A stretch of 45,480 bases of DNA from Draconibacterium orientale. Lineage in GTDB: Bacteria > Bacteroidota > Bacteroidia > Bacteroidales > JAADGE01. Under the pieces are notes generated by a model. The model searched no databases. It saw only the letters and a list, made by a program, of their open reading frames with translations, and was not told where the DNA came from. The DNA is taken from the NCBI GenBank assembly GCA_022729995.1, contig DZBS01000012.1, positions 1 to 45,480 on the forward strand, given 5' to 3'. Positions 16,392-25,633 of this stretch are shown one piece after another. Position 1 is the stretch's first letter. The number at the start of each line of letters is the position of its first letter. A program made the translations under genes and the position numbers.

Positions 16392-16742
16392 ATGGGTTTA
16401 ATTGAAATTGAAGGAATGGAGTTTTACGCTTATCACGGGCATTACGAAGAAGAGCAAATTGTCGGCAACAAATTTTTAGTTGATATAAAAATTGAAGCTG
16501 ATTGCGATGTTCCGGCTCATTCCGATAACATTAATGACGCAATAAACTATCAAACTGTTTACAAAATTATTAAAAAGCAAATGAAAATTAAATCTCGTTT
16601 GCTCGAAAATATTGTCAAAAGAATAATTGATGCTATTTTTGATGAACTTCCCGGAATAGAAAAAGTTGAAGTTAAACTTTCAAAAATGAATCCTCCTATG
16701 GGCGGTAAAATAAAGAAAGTTAGTGTAACAATGTCAAGATAA
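16392..16742 (+). CDS. folB: dihydroneopterin aldolase
   Basis: A 116-residue T-fold enzyme of folate synthesis that cleaves 7,8-dihydroneopterin to 6-hydroxymethyl-dihydropterin and glycolaldehyde. It shows the family pattern IEGMEFYAYHGHYEEEQIVGNKFLVDI, with the conserved YGHHG-like loop and following Glu. ILDLENIV-like RLLENIVKRI and the C-terminal VKLSKMNPPMGG (KP-type substrate loop) are also present. ATG 16392 gives the standard N-terminus; the longer in-frame TTG extension from 16356 would run through the promoter. The cysS gene follows 25 bases later, so the two are probably co-transcribed. Confidence 0.92.
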   Translation: MGLIEIEGMEFYAYHGHYEEEQIVGNKFLVDIKIEADCDVPAHSDNINDAINYQTVYKIIKKQMKIKSRLLENIVKRIIDAIFDELPGIEKVEVKLSKMNPPMGGKIKKVSVTMSR

Positions 16743-16767
16743 AAAAATAATATAAAGATTAAACATA

Positions 16768-18237
16768 ATGGAATCAAAATTAGTAATTTACAACACATTA
16801 AGCAGGAAAAAAGAAAAATTTGAACCAATAAATCCTCCGTTTGTAGGAATGTATGTTTGCGGACCTACAGTTTACGGCGATGCTCATCTTGGTCATGCAC
16901 GACCTGCAATTACCTTTGATGTTGTATTCAGATATCTTCAATATTTGGGCTTTAAAGTAAGATATGTTAGAAATATAACCGATGTTGGTCATTTGGAAAA
17001 TGATGCCGATGAAGGTGAAGACAAAATTGCCAAAAAAGCCAGATTAGATAAACTTGAACCAATGGAAATTGCTCAATTATATACCAACAGCTACCACAGA
17101 AATATGGAGCAACTTAATACTTTAAAACCAAGTATTGAGCCGCACGCTTCGGGTCATATTCTTGAACAAATTGAAATGGCTGAAACAATTTTGAAAAACG
17201 GTTTTGCCTACGAATCAAACGGCTCCATTTATTTTGATGTTGAGGCTTATTCCAAGAAAAATCATTACGGAAAACTTTCGGGCAGAGTTCTCGATGATTT
17301 AATGTCGAATACTCGCGAACTTGACGGACAATCGGAAAAAAAGAATAATGCCGATTTTGCATTGTGGAAAAAAGCTTCGCCTGAACATATTATGCGTTGG
17401 AAATCGGCATGGAGCACAGGTTTTCCGGGTTGGCACTTAGAATGTTCTGTTATGAGCACAAAATATTTGGGAGAAGAATTTGATATTCATGGCGGCGGAT
17501 TGGATTTACTTTTTCCGCATCACGAATGCGAAATAGCTCAATCAAAAGTTGCAACCGGCAAAGATTCCGTTAAATATTGGATGCATAATAACATGATTAC
17601 AATTAACGGGCAAAAAATGGGCAAATCGCTCGGGAATTTTATCAAATTAGACGAGCTTTTCAGCGGTAAACATGAATTATTGGAACAAGCATATTCACCT
17701 CAAACTGTTCGATTTTTCATGCTTCAAGCCCACTACAGAAATCCCTTAGACTTTTCTAATTCTGCATTGAAAGCCGCAGAAAAGGGAATGTTAAGACTTT
17801 TTGTCGCAATGGAGACTCTTAAAAAAATTAAATCTTCCGAAGACTCAACAGTTTTTGTTAAAGATTTGATTAATAAAATGTATGATGCTTTAGATGATGA
17901 TTTTAATACACCGATATTAATTTCACATTTGTTTGATGCCGTTAAAATGATTAATTCTATTGCAACGGGAAACGATACAATTGAAGCAAACGATTTGTTT
18001 TATCTTCAATCTGTTATGAATGATATTGTTTATGTGATTTTAGGACTTAAAGGAATTGAAAAATCCGACGACAGCAATGAAAAACTCTCAGAAGTTGTAA
18101 ATTTATTACTCAATTTAAGAATGGAAGCAAAATCGAATAAAGATTTTGCAACTTCCGATAAAATTAGAAATGAACTCACAAAAATGGGAATTGTTGTGAA
18201 AGATACAAAAGACGGTTTTGAATGGTCGATAGAATAA
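16768..18237 (+). CDS. cysS: cysteinyl-tRNA synthetase
   Basis: A 489-residue class I synthetase that charges tRNA-Cys. The zinc/substrate cysteine is C31 in YVCGPTVYG, the HIGH motif is HLGH at 40-43, and the zinc region continues with [10 protein letters not shown] and [13 protein letters not shown]. The KMSKS loop is KMGKSLGNF (about 284-292), with Gly in place of Ser, a tolerated variant. A helical DALR-type domain closes the protein. Length is usual for the family. It is the second gene of a folB-cysS-SDR run. Confidence 0.95.
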   Translation: MESKLVIYNTLSRKKEKFEPINPPFVGMYVCGPTVYGDAHLGHARPAITFDVVFRYLQYLGFKVRYVRNITDVGHLENDADEGEDKIAKKARLDKLEPMEIAQLYTNSYHRNMEQLNTLKPSIEPHASGHILEQIEMAETILKNGFAYESNGSIYFDVEAYSKKNHYGKLSGRVLDDLMSNTRELDGQSEKKNNADFALWKKASPEHIMRWKSAWSTGFPGWHLECSVMSTKYLGEEFDIHGGGLDLLFPHHECEIAQSKVATGKDSVKYWMHNNMITINGQKMGKSLGNFIKLDELFSGKHELLEQAYSPQTVRFFMLQAHYRNPLDFSNSALKAAEKGMLRLFVAMETLKKIKSSEDSTVFVKDLINKMYDALDDDFNTPILISHLFDAVKMINSIATGNDTIEANDLFYLQSVMNDIVYVILGLKGIEKSDDSNEKLSEVVNLLLNLRMEAKSNKDFATSDKIRNELTKMGIVVKDTKDGFEWSIE

Positions 18238-18266
18238 AAATATCAAACTAAAAACAAAACAAAAAT

Positions 18267-19040
18267 ATGAGTTTTACAAAAACAGTTTTAATAACCGGAG
18301 CTTCGTCCGGAATAGGAAAAGAAACCGCATATATTTTTGCCGAAAATAAATATAATCTTATTCTTGTTGCAAGACGAAAAGATGCTCTTGAACAAATAAA
18401 ATCAGATATTCAAAACAAGTTTTTAGTTAATGTTGAAGTAATAGATATTGATTTAGCTCGGCAAAACAGTGCAGTTGAGTTATATGATAAAGTTAAAGAA
18501 AAAAAACTTAAAGTTGATGTTTTGATAAATAATGCAGGATTTGGCACAAAAGGAAATTTTTCTACAATTGAACCTGAAAAGTCGGAGTCTATGCTTTTGT
18601 TAAATGTTGTAACACTAACAAACCTAACAAAGTTGTTCTTAACGGATATGCTAAAATCAAATTCCGGACACATTATAAATATTGCGTCAACTGCGGCATA
18701 TCAACCAATAAAAACTATGGCTGTTTATGCCGCAACAAAAGCGTATATTTTATCATTTAGCGAAGCAGTTGCTGTTGAATTGAAAGGAAGCAATGTTTAT
18801 ATGACAGCAATAAATCCCGGTCCGATAACAACCGAATTTGCTTTAGCAGCAGGATTTCCTGAGTCTAAAGCATTTGTAAATGTTCCTTCATCAAAAGATT
18901 TGGCAAAGTTTATTTATAAATCGATGTTAAAAAAGAAAGTTTCGGCAATTCATACATTTAAAAACCAATTTTTAATGATTGCTTCAAAATTTATGACAAG
19001 AACATTTGCCGCAAAACTTGCCGGGAAAATGATGGATTAA
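18267..19040 (+). CDS. short-chain dehydrogenase/reductase (DltE-like SDR)
   Basis: A 257-residue classical SDR with TGASSGIG at 10-17, NNAG at about 89-92, the catalytic serine in NIASTAAY, and Y154/K158 in YAATK. PGPITTEF follows the active site as in acyl-carrier or ketone reductases of the DltE/YqjQ group. NADP(H) preference is suggested by the basic residues after strand 2 (ARRKD). The substrate is unknown. It starts 29 bases after cysS and ends before a strong terminator, so it is the last gene of that run. Confidence 0.85.
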   Translation: MSFTKTVLITGASSGIGKETAYIFAENKYNLILVARRKDALEQIKSDIQNKFLVNVEVIDIDLARQNSAVELYDKVKEKKLKVDVLINNAGFGTKGNFSTIEPEKSESMLLLNVVTLTNLTKLFLTDMLKSNSGHIINIASTAAYQPIKTMAVYAATKAYILSFSEAVAVELKGSNVYMTAINPGPITTEFALAAGFPESKAFVNVPSSKDLAKFIYKSMLKKKVSAIHTFKNQFLMIASKFMTRTFAAKLAGKMMD

Positions 19041-19058
19041 TAATATTTCAAAAAGATG

Positions 19059-19101
19059 AAGCTGTCCTGAAAGATTTTAAAATCAACAAAAAGGACAGCT
19101 T
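19059..19101. terminator. bidirectional rho-independent terminator
   Basis: A perfect 10-bp stem AAGCTGTCCT (19059-19068) / AGGACAGCTT (19092-19101) is followed by a T-run on the + strand and preceded by A residues that serve the - strand. It lies between the convergent SDR and dut genes. Confidence 0.8.
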
Positions 19102-19128
19102 TTTTATTTTTTACTGAACAATTTGGTA

Positions 19129-19560
19129 TTAAACTCCGGTGTGACCAAAACCTCCTGCACCTCTGTCGGTTTCGGTTAAAAAATCTACTTCTTCCAAAAT
19201 AGCTTTTTCGTGTTTTGCAATAATCATTTGGCAAATTCGTTCTCCGTCGTTCACAATAAATTCTTCGTTGGAAATATTTACTAAAATAATTCCGATTTCG
19301 CCTCTGTAATCTGCATCAATAGTTCCGGGAGTATTTAAAACCGAAATACCTTTTTTAAATGCAAGTCCGCTTCTTGGTCTTATTTGAGCTTCGTAACCTT
19401 CGGGCAATTCAATAAAAAGGCCTGTTTTAATTAAAGCTCTTTCTAAAGGTTTTAGAGTTACTGGATTGTCGATGTTTGCTCTTAAATCCATTCCTGCCGA
19501 TAAATTAGTTTCATATTTTGGCAGTTCGTGTTTCGATTTGTTTACAATTTTAATTGTCAT
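19129..19560 (-). CDS. dut: dUTP diphosphatase (trimeric dUTPase)
   Basis: A 143-residue enzyme that hydrolyses dUTP to dUMP and pyrophosphate, keeping uracil out of DNA and feeding dTMP synthesis. All five trimeric dUTPase motifs are visible: AGMDLRAN (1), [11 protein letters not shown] (2), [15 protein letters not shown] (3, catalytic Asp), GERICQMII (4) and the C-terminal [10 protein letters not shown] (5, P-loop-like lid). Length is usual. Single gene, convergent with the SDR. Confidence 0.96.
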   Translation of the reverse strand: MTIKIVNKSKHELPKYETNLSAGMDLRANIDNPVTLKPLERALIKTGLFIELPEGYEAQIRPRSGLAFKKGISVLNTPGTIDADYRGEIGIILVNISNEEFIVNDGERICQMIIAKHEKAILEEVDFLTETDRGAGGFGHTGV

Positions 19561-19637
19561 TTTTAAGAGGTATTTTTATATTTTAGTTTATTAAAACAGT
19601 AATTAAACTGAATAATGTGTTTCTATTTTGTATTTTT

Positions 19638-19645
19638 CAAATATA
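19638..19645 (-). promoter_or_regulatory. putative -7 box of dut
   Basis: On the - strand these bases read TATATTTG, a match to TAnnTTTG, 77 bases before the dut ATG. No good -33 box is seen. Confidence 0.3.
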
Positions 19646-19761
19646 TAAAAAGTAAATAATTAATAAAAATCTTAAAAAACATTAAAATATATTTCTAAAA
19701 TTCGTTTGAAATTACTTAATTTGATGCACTTTAAAAAAAACCAAAAATATAAAACCATCAC

Positions 19762-21144
19762 ATGACTGAAAGAATACAACAATCATTAAGAGATTCAAAA
19801 GTTGCCCGCTGGACGGCTTTGGGAATAGTAGCATTCACAATGCTTACCGGTTATTTTATGGCCGACGCTATGGCTCCTTTAAAACCATTATTGGAAACAG
19901 AACTCGGTTGGACAAGTACAGAGTATGGATTTTTTACAAGCGCATACGGCTGGTTTAACGTTTTCTTGTTTATGCTAATCATTGGAGGTATTATCCTTGA
20001 TAAATTAGGAGTTCGTTTTACAGGTTTAATGGCCGGAACCATAATGGTTATCGGAGCAGGTATAAAATATTGGGCAGTAAGCACTCATACTTTAGATACA
20101 GGAACATTATTTGGAATGCGAACACAAGTTACTGTTGCAGCATTAGGATTTGCAATTTTTGGTGTTGGTATTGAAATAGCCGGAATTACTGTTTCAAAAG
20201 TTATTGTAAAGTGGTTTAAAGGAAAAGAAATGGCTTTAGCCATGGGCTTAGAAATGGCAACTGCACGTATCGGAACCGGAATGGCTCTTATGGCTTCGGC
20301 TCCTATTGCAGAAGCATTTGGAGGAGTTTCTAAACCTATTTTATTTGGAACTTTATTGTTAGTTATTGGTTTATTATCTTATGTAGTTTATACATTCCAA
20401 GATAAGAAATTAGATGCTTCATTGGCTGTTAACCCTTCAGAGAACAATGACGAAGAAGCATTTAAAATACGCGATATTTTTAACATTATTGGAAACAGAG
20501 GTTGGTGGTATATTGCACTTCTTTGTGTTCTTTTCTATTCAGCAGTTTTCCCGTTCTTAAAATATGCTTCGGATTTAATGGTTAATAAATTTTCTGTTGA
20601 CCCGAAATTAGCAGGTCTTATTCCCGGTATTTTACCTTTCGGAACAATTATTTTAACTCCTTTCTTCGGAAATTTGTATGACAGAAAAGGTAAAGGTGCA
20701 TCAATTATGATATTTGGTTCAATTCTTATTATTCTTGTTCATGCGTTATTCAGCGTTCCATTCTTAAGTCATTGGACAGTTGCAATTGCTTTAACAATAA
20801 TTTTAGGTATTGGTTTCTCTTTGGTTCCTTCGGCATTATGGCCTTCAGTTCCAAAAATTATTCCCGAAAATCAGTTAGGAACAGCTTACGCATTAATATT
20901 CTGGGTTCAAAATTGGGGTTTAATGGGAGTTCCCGCTTTAATTGGTTGGGTTCTTGATAAATATTGTATTATTGAGCCAAGTAAATTGGTTGACGGTATT
21001 AAAATTCCGCCAACTTATGATTATACTTTACCTATGATGATATTTACCGGTTTTGGGGTGTTAGCATTAGGGCTGGCTTTCTTGCTTAAAGCTGAAGATA
21101 AGAAAAAAGCTTACGGCTTAGAATTACCAAACATTAAAAGTTAA
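19762..21144 (+). CDS. MFS transporter, MFSD1-like
   Basis: A 460-residue major facilitator with 12 predicted helices and the motif-A-like loop GGIILDKLGVRFTGL between helices 2 and 3, repeated as GNLYDRKGKGASI between helices 8 and 9. The segment LWPSVPKIIPENQLGTAYAL is typical of the MFSD1-like branch, in which the animal member exports dipeptides from lysosomes. The bacterial substrate is not known. The central cytoplasmic loop carries an acidic stretch (SENNDEEAFK). Single gene with a strong terminator after it. Confidence 0.85.
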   Translation: MTERIQQSLRDSKVARWTALGIVAFTMLTGYFMADAMAPLKPLLETELGWTSTEYGFFTSAYGWFNVFLFMLIIGGIILDKLGVRFTGLMAGTIMVIGAGIKYWAVSTHTLDTGTLFGMRTQVTVAALGFAIFGVGIEIAGITVSKVIVKWFKGKEMALAMGLEMATARIGTGMALMASAPIAEAFGGVSKPILFGTLLLVIGLLSYVVYTFQDKKLDASLAVNPSENNDEEAFKIRDIFNIIGNRGWWYIALLCVLFYSAVFPFLKYASDLMVNKFSVDPKLAGLIPGILPFGTIILTPFFGNLYDRKGKGASIMIFGSILIILVHALFSVPFLSHWTVAIALTIILGIGFSLVPSALWPSVPKIIPENQLGTAYALIFWVQNWGLMGVPALIGWVLDKYCIIEPSKLVDGIKIPPTYDYTLPMMIFTGFGVLALGLAFLLKAEDKKKAYGLELPNIKS

Positions 21145-21164
21145 TTAGCTTTAAAATATTTTCA

Positions 21165-21196
21165 AAAACCGCTTGTGTTATTTCAAGCGGTTTTTT
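21165..21196 (+). terminator. rho-independent terminator of the MFS gene
   Basis: A 12-bp stem AAAAACCGCTTG (21165-21176) / CAAGCGGTTTTT (21185-21196) with an 8-base loop and following T-run. Confidence 0.88.
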
Positions 21197-21217
21197 ATTT
21201 TTGTGAAAATTTTATCA

Positions 21218-21292
21218 GAGTCTTTAGCTCAGTTGGTTTAGAGCATTTGCTTGACAGGCAAAGGGTCGGCGGTTCAAATCCGCCAAGACTCA
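21218..21292 (+). tRNA. tRNA-Val (anticodon GAC)
   Basis: A complete cloverleaf can be drawn: acceptor GAGTCTT/AAGACTC (21218-21224 with 21285-21291), D-stem GCTC/GAGC, anticodon stem TTTGC/GCAAA with loop TTGACAG (anticodon GAC at 21253-21255), and T-stem GGCGG/CCGCC with loop TTCAAAT. The discriminator is A21292. CCA is not encoded. Confidence 0.95.
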
Positions 21293-21302
21293 CATAAAAA
21301 TC

Positions 21303-21334
21303 AAAGACTTACGGCTTTCGAGCTGTAAGTCTTT
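21303..21334 (+). terminator. terminator after tRNA-Val
   Basis: A 13-bp stem AAAGACTTACGGC / GCTGTAAGTCTTT (one G-U pair) with a TTTCGA loop and following T-run. It can also serve the convergent gene on the - strand. Confidence 0.82.
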
Positions 21335-21360
21335 TTTGTTGGTTTTAACTTTGTATGTTA

Positions 21361-22560
21361 TTAGAATTTATAGACAAAATCAATATACGGAATTCCTATC
21401 GGAAGAATTTCAAAAGTTTCTTTTGTGTTTACCAATGAAATATCAAAAGAGAATTTTTCATTCATAATTCTTACACCATAGCTAATTGCCCAAAAATAAT
21501 AAGGAACCATTGTATAATCATTGTAATTGTCATTCCAAACTTCTTCCATAAATGGAAGAAACCAGTTTTCGGTTACTAATGATATTTTTCTGGAAACTCT
21601 TGTCATTCCGTTAAATGTTAAAATAGGTCTTTGCGTCATTTGGTCTTCGTAAAAGCCGTAACCCGGACCAAAAGTGATATTGTTATTCTTTGAACCAAAA
21701 GTTGCAACACCGTATACAATTCCGGCAAAAGAAGGTCCCGGAAGAATTCCCATTATTACTCCTGCACCTAAATGGAATTTTTTTGCTATTTGAAAACCTA
21801 TTTTTGGAGTTATAAGTGCTGCAACAGGTAAAATTACTATTCCGCCAATGCTTATATTATCCGTTAATCCGTAATTTACCGAATTTCCTAAAAAATATGC
21901 ACATTGATAATATCCTTCGCCTTTTTCAAGATTCATTGCCGAAGGTGCAAATAAATATCTGGTATTGTTAGGATTGTCGAACCAATATTCGCCGTCGATT
22001 ACTTTGCTTGAGTCAATTACTTGTTTAGATTTTATATCTTCATAAGAAATTGTAACAGTTCCCAAATTATCTGTTTTTACATCTATTTCATTTTTTCGAC
22101 GTTCAACTATAATTCCTTTAATCTCAGACCCGTTTTTAAGTTTTATCAGATAAAGTGCATCTTCGGATTCTTTTTCAAACGATTGAATTATAAATGCATT
22201 GATTGTTAGTTTTTTTAGCATCACATCGTTTATTGTTATTTTGGCTTTTTCAACCGAAACAATTTGCCCGTAGAGTTTTGTTTTATCGTTTAAAATTACC
22301 GTGTAGAAAGATGCGGTATCAAAATTTTGCTTCAAATTTTCAATAATACCAAAACCAAAATCTTTAACTTGTGATACAGGTCCTGAGGATTCAACGCTTG
22401 AGCCGTTTACTTTCATCGTAAAAAATATACTGTCCTCGGTTAGTTTATGTATTTTACATTCTATTTTTTTATCGGAAGTTGAAATCATATAATCCTGAGA
22501 ATGAGCATAATTTGTAATAATTACAAGTGAAATAATTGTAAATAATGTAAACTTTTTCAT
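21361..22560 (-). CDS. secreted protein of unknown function, possible outer-membrane beta-barrel
   Basis: A 399-residue protein that I do not recognise as a named family. A signal peptide (MKKFTLFTIISLVIITNYAHSQ) is clear. Residues about 25-175 hold three or more short beta-rich repeats of the type LKNGSEIKGIIVERRKNEIDVKTDNLGTVTIS, each following a pattern strand-K-G-x-I-strand. The second half (about 190-399) alternates Gly/aromatic strands (NYGLTDNISIGGIVIL, KFHLGAGVIMG, NITFGPGYGFYED) and ends in phenylalanine, as outer-membrane barrels do. An export-to-envelope role is inferred. Single gene. Confidence 0.7.
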   Translation of the reverse strand: MKKFTLFTIISLVIITNYAHSQDYMISTSDKKIECKIHKLTEDSIFFTMKVNGSSVESSGPVSQVKDFGFGIIENLKQNFDTASFYTVILNDKTKLYGQIVSVEKAKITINDVMLKKLTINAFIIQSFEKESEDALYLIKLKNGSEIKGIIVERRKNEIDVKTDNLGTVTISYEDIKSKQVIDSSKVIDGEYWFDNPNNTRYLFAPSAMNLEKGEGYYQCAYFLGNSVNYGLTDNISIGGIVILPVAALITPKIGFQIAKKFHLGAGVIMGILPGPSFAGIVYGVATFGSKNNNITFGPGYGFYEDQMTQRPILTFNGMTRVSRKISLVTENWFLPFMEEVWNDNYNDYTMVPYYFWAISYGVRIMNEKFSFDISLVNTKETFEILPIGIPYIDFVYKF

Positions 22561-22683
22561 TTTTTTCTTTTTTAGTTTGAGATTACTAATTTACTGAATA
22601 TTTCAACAGAAAGTATAAAAAATTTGATAAGCAGCTTGATTTAGAAAATATTTTATTGATACCTAAATTCAAGTAATAAATGT

Positions 22684-22942
22684 AATTTAGGGAAAATAAA
22701 AACTGAACAAGGCGAATTTGAAATAAATGTCATGCGAGACATGAATTCGGATTTCCAACCGCAAATAGTTCCCAAATTCAACCGACTTTCGCAAGGAATA
22801 GAATCTGTAATTATATAGCTTTATGCCAAAGGAATGAGCAACTACGATATTGGAATTATACGGTTTTAATGTTTCAACATCAACAATTTCTATCGTAACC
22901 GACAAAATAACCGGCGACATTCTCGCATGGCAAAATTGCCCG
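22684..22942 (+). pseudogene. IS256-family (Mutator-type) transposase fragment
   Basis: The translation in frame 1 from 22684 reads KIKTEQGEFEINVMRDMNS, then FQPQIVPKFNRLSQGIESVII-stop-LYAKGMSNYDIG. It continues after a frameshift near 22852 as ELYGFNVSTSTISIVTDKI and TGDILAWQN. This is the central N-terminal part of IS256-type transposases (usual pattern RDRNGxFEPQ...ILSLYAKGM...ELYG...S.ISxITDKV...WQNRPL). It has a TAG at 22816-22818, a frameshift, and lacks all of the catalytic DDE region, so it is dead. No terminal inverted repeats are evident. Confidence 0.85.
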
Positions 22943-23037
22943 ATTGTGTAATGAGGTCGGGAACTTATGTTGAAGATATTGACAAAAAAAACATTAAATT
23001 ATGTGATGATTGTAGAAAAATTTTGCACAAATATTAA
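22933..23037 (+). pseudogene. archaemetzincin 3'-end remnant
   Basis: Directly after the transposase fragment, in another frame, the sequence reads KLPDCVMRSGTYVEDIDKK and then NIKLCDDCRKILHKY-stop. The C-x-M followed 16 residues later by C-x-x-C is the zinc-knuckle tail of archaemetzincins (family pattern ...HCx4CxMx17CxxC). The catalytic HExxHxxGxxH and everything before it are absent upstream. The family assignment is from motif memory on a short piece. Confidence 0.6.
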
Positions 23038-23077
23038 ATTATTTATGTGTTAATATTTCTATAATTTGATTGTATTT

Positions 23078-23572
23078 TTATTGTAATTTTTTAATTTCTT
23101 TCAGCAACCAAATATTACAACTTGTGTGTCCGGAGTTTCCCATTGCTTTATCGAGTTTTTTAAATCCTTGTTTTTCATAAATACTCACAGCTTTTGCAAA
23201 TTGCGGAAGACTTTCTATATAAATTTTTGTATAACCCAATTCTTTGGCTGAAAAAATGCTTTTTTCCATTAATTCTTTTCCTGTTCCTTTTCCTCTTGCA
23301 TCTTTTGAAAGATAAAATTTTACCAATTCGGCACAGTTTTCGGGCAAACCGGGTGTAGGATAAATTCCGCAACAACCTATTACTTCGTTATTTAATTCTG
23401 CAACAAAAAAAATTGATTTAGGTTTTTTAAAGAATCCGAAAAGATTGTCGGTATCAGGGTCTGAATAAACTGTTCCGGCTTTGGGAGCATCGTGTTCTTC
23501 AAATACTTTTCTAATCATTTTTGCTAAAGAAAGATTGTCTTTTTCTTCAATTTGTCTATAAATTATTATCAT
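23078..23572 (-). CDS. GNAT family N-acetyltransferase
   Basis: A 164-residue Gcn5-related acetyltransferase with the acetyl-CoA motif LSKDARGKGTGKELMEKSI (motif A, R-G-x-G-x-G/A) and the following AKELGYTKIYIESLPQF. The usual C-terminal YEKQGFKKL is also present. The acceptor is unknown; the acidic LVKFYLS context resembles small-molecule acetyltransferases. It starts 12 bases after the helicase stop and is probably the second gene of that transcript. Confidence 0.86.
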   Translation of the reverse strand: MIIIYRQIEEKDNLSLAKMIRKVFEEHDAPKAGTVYSDPDTDNLFGFFKKPKSIFFVAELNNEVIGCCGIYPTPGLPENCAELVKFYLSKDARGKGTGKELMEKSIFSAKELGYTKIYIESLPQFAKAVSIYEKQGFKKLDKAMGNSGHTSCNIWLLKEIKKLQ

Positions 23573-23584
23573 GTTTTTTTAAAA

Positions 23585-25510
23585 TTAATAAATATATTCA
23601 AAAGCACTTCTGTAAGCTCCAATTTTTTCAATATATTCAATAAGTTCGGCATAAAAATTATGTCTGGTGATTGTTGAACTATCGCCGAAAATTACAAGTT
23701 TTTTTCTTGCACGTGTCATTGCAACATTCATTCTTCTAATATCGTCCAAAAAACCTATTTTCCCGTCATTATTTGAGCGAACTAAACTTATATAAATTAT
23801 ATCTCGTTCTTGTCCCTGAAATGAATCAACTGTATTTATATCTGTTCTTTCCAATATAAATTCCGAAATTTCAGAATGTTTTACTAATTCTTTCAACAAA
23901 TCTGTTTGTGCTTTATATGGCGAAATTATTGCAATTCTGTCAAATTCTTCAATTTTATTATTGATTGTTATTAAATTGAGATATTGTTCCAAATGTTTCA
24001 AAAGTAAATGTGCTTCTTCTTTATTTAAGGTGCTTTTTGTTTCGGGCTCGATATTTTCATTAAAACCGGTTCCGGCAGTATCAATAAATTCAACAGGAAA
24101 ATCGTCATCAAATATTTTATGATTTTTAACATTTGTATTTGCAATTAATTGATTGTCATAAAAATATTGATTTGAAAAATTCATTATAAGACTGTTCATT
24201 CGATATTGTTCTTTCAACATAATATCTGCTTTGTTTCTCATAACTGCTTTTTCAAACAAAGTTTCTCCCAAACCGTTTTTTGCTGCTTCCGCAGATTTTA
24301 TTGTCGGCGGTAATTGATAATGGTCGCCGGCAAAAATTACTCGTTTGGCTTTTAAAATCGGAATCCAGTTCATCGGTTCAAGTGCTTGAGCTGCTTCATC
24401 AATAAAAACTGTATTGAATTTAAATTTATGTAAAGCTTTTTGTGCAGAACCTACAGGAGTTGCAGTAATTACGCGGGATTTTGAAATAATATCGGAAATT
24501 ATGAAATTCTCCAAATAATTTGTGTCAATTCTTAATTGTTTGAGTTCGTCGTAAAGTGCATTTCGCTCAAGTCGTTCTTCTTTTCCGAAATTTCGTTTGA
24601 ATTTTTTAGCTGCTTTTAAAGTTACGTCAGCCTTTTTTTTCATTGCTTTTAGTTCGGCATAATTTTGATGTTTTGTAATTTTACTGTCGAGAGTTGCATC
24701 TAAATTTGTTTGCGAAACTCTTGCCGGATGTCCAATTCTAAGCGGATTTATTCCGTATAAAGAAAGTTTTTCGGTAAGCAAATCAACGGCAGCATTTCCG
24801 GGAGCGCAAACCAAAACTTGATTTTCGGTTTGAAGAGTTTTTATAATTGCTTCAACCAAAGTTGTTGTTTTGCCGGTTCCGGGCGGACCGTGAATTATTG
24901 CTACATCTTCGGCTTGCAAAACCATATTTACGGCTTCATTCTGACTTTCATTTAGTTCAGGCAAATTAATTCTTTCTTTATTTGAAAAAAAGGCATTTCT
25001 GTTTCCCAATAAAACATCTTTAAGTCGAAGAATGTCTTCGTCTTCCGTTTTAAGTAAAACATTGCAAGCACGCTCCATTTCCAGATATGAATTTTCATCG
25101 AAAAGCAACTGAACACCGAGTTTTCCGGTATTTATCCATTCGGGAAATTTGTCGGAATTTATAGTAATGAGCATTTCATTTGAACGCACACGATTTACAA
25201 TTCCGTTAACAGCTGTTGACGTTTCATCATTTTGTCCGGAATTTGAAAATAAACTTACAGATTTTCCGGATTGAAATAAATGAGAATTCGAATGTTCCGA
25301 AGAACGAGATATTTTTACGAGCAAACGTTCGCCGGCATCGTAGCGTGTTTGTTCCAAACTTACAGGATACCAACAAACACCTTCGCGACGTCTTTCAACA
25401 AGCGAAGTGTCTGCGGTTTTTTCTTTGTATTGCCTAAAGTCTTCTTCTTTTTCAATTAATAAAAGCTCCAGAACACGACTAATTTCTTGGTCGATAATAT
25501 TTTGAGCCAT
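23585..25510 (-). CDS. SF1B DNA/RNA helicase (IGHMBP2/Upf1-like AAA family)
   Basis: A 641-residue Upf1-like superfamily 1 helicase. An N-terminal beta-rich domain (about 60-140) precedes the motor. Motif I GPPGTGKTTT is at about 207-216, motif II is FIDEAAQALEP (about 366), motif III is GDHYQLPPT, motif IV/V is NTVDSFQGQERDII (about 559), and motif VI is VAMTRARKKLVIFGD. A coiled segment rich in Lys/Arg (about 285-330) separates motifs Ia and II, as in IGHMBP2-type 1B domains. It unwinds or translocates on nucleic acid with ATP; the substrate is not known for bacterial members. Confidence 0.9.
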   Translation of the reverse strand: MAQNIIDQEISRVLELLLIEKEEDFRQYKEKTADTSLVERRREGVCWYPVSLEQTRYDAGERLLVKISRSSEHSNSHLFQSGKSVSLFSNSGQNDETSTAVNGIVNRVRSNEMLITINSDKFPEWINTGKLGVQLLFDENSYLEMERACNVLLKTEDEDILRLKDVLLGNRNAFFSNKERINLPELNESQNEAVNMVLQAEDVAIIHGPPGTGKTTTLVEAIIKTLQTENQVLVCAPGNAAVDLLTEKLSLYGINPLRIGHPARVSQTNLDATLDSKITKHQNYAELKAMKKKADVTLKAAKKFKRNFGKEERLERNALYDELKQLRIDTNYLENFIISDIISKSRVITATPVGSAQKALHKFKFNTVFIDEAAQALEPMNWIPILKAKRVIFAGDHYQLPPTIKSAEAAKNGLGETLFEKAVMRNKADIMLKEQYRMNSLIMNFSNQYFYDNQLIANTNVKNHKIFDDDFPVEFIDTAGTGFNENIEPETKSTLNKEEAHLLLKHLEQYLNLITINNKIEEFDRIAIISPYKAQTDLLKELVKHSEISEFILERTDINTVDSFQGQERDIIYISLVRSNNDGKIGFLDDIRRMNVAMTRARKKLVIFGDSSTITRHNFYAELIEYIEKIGAYRSAFEYIY

Positions 25511-25570
25511 TTGATTTTTCTTTTATAGATATAAATATTTCAATTCAAAATTAAAATAAATATTCAAATA

Positions 25571-25601
25571 AAAACCTTTCCGAGAAATCATGAAAGGTTT
25601 T
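25571..25601 (-). terminator. terminator of the aldo/keto reductase gene
   Basis: A 10-bp stem AAAACCTTTC (25571-25580) / GAAAGGTTTT (25592-25601). On the - strand the stem is followed by a T-rich stretch. Confidence 0.72.
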
Positions 25602-25633
25602 GTCGTTTCTTTCTTTAAATTCAATAAAGCAGA

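Noticed and set aside
22687-22920. A 77-codon frame on the - strand
   Set aside because: It is the complement of the clear transposase remnant on the + strand and has no family features.
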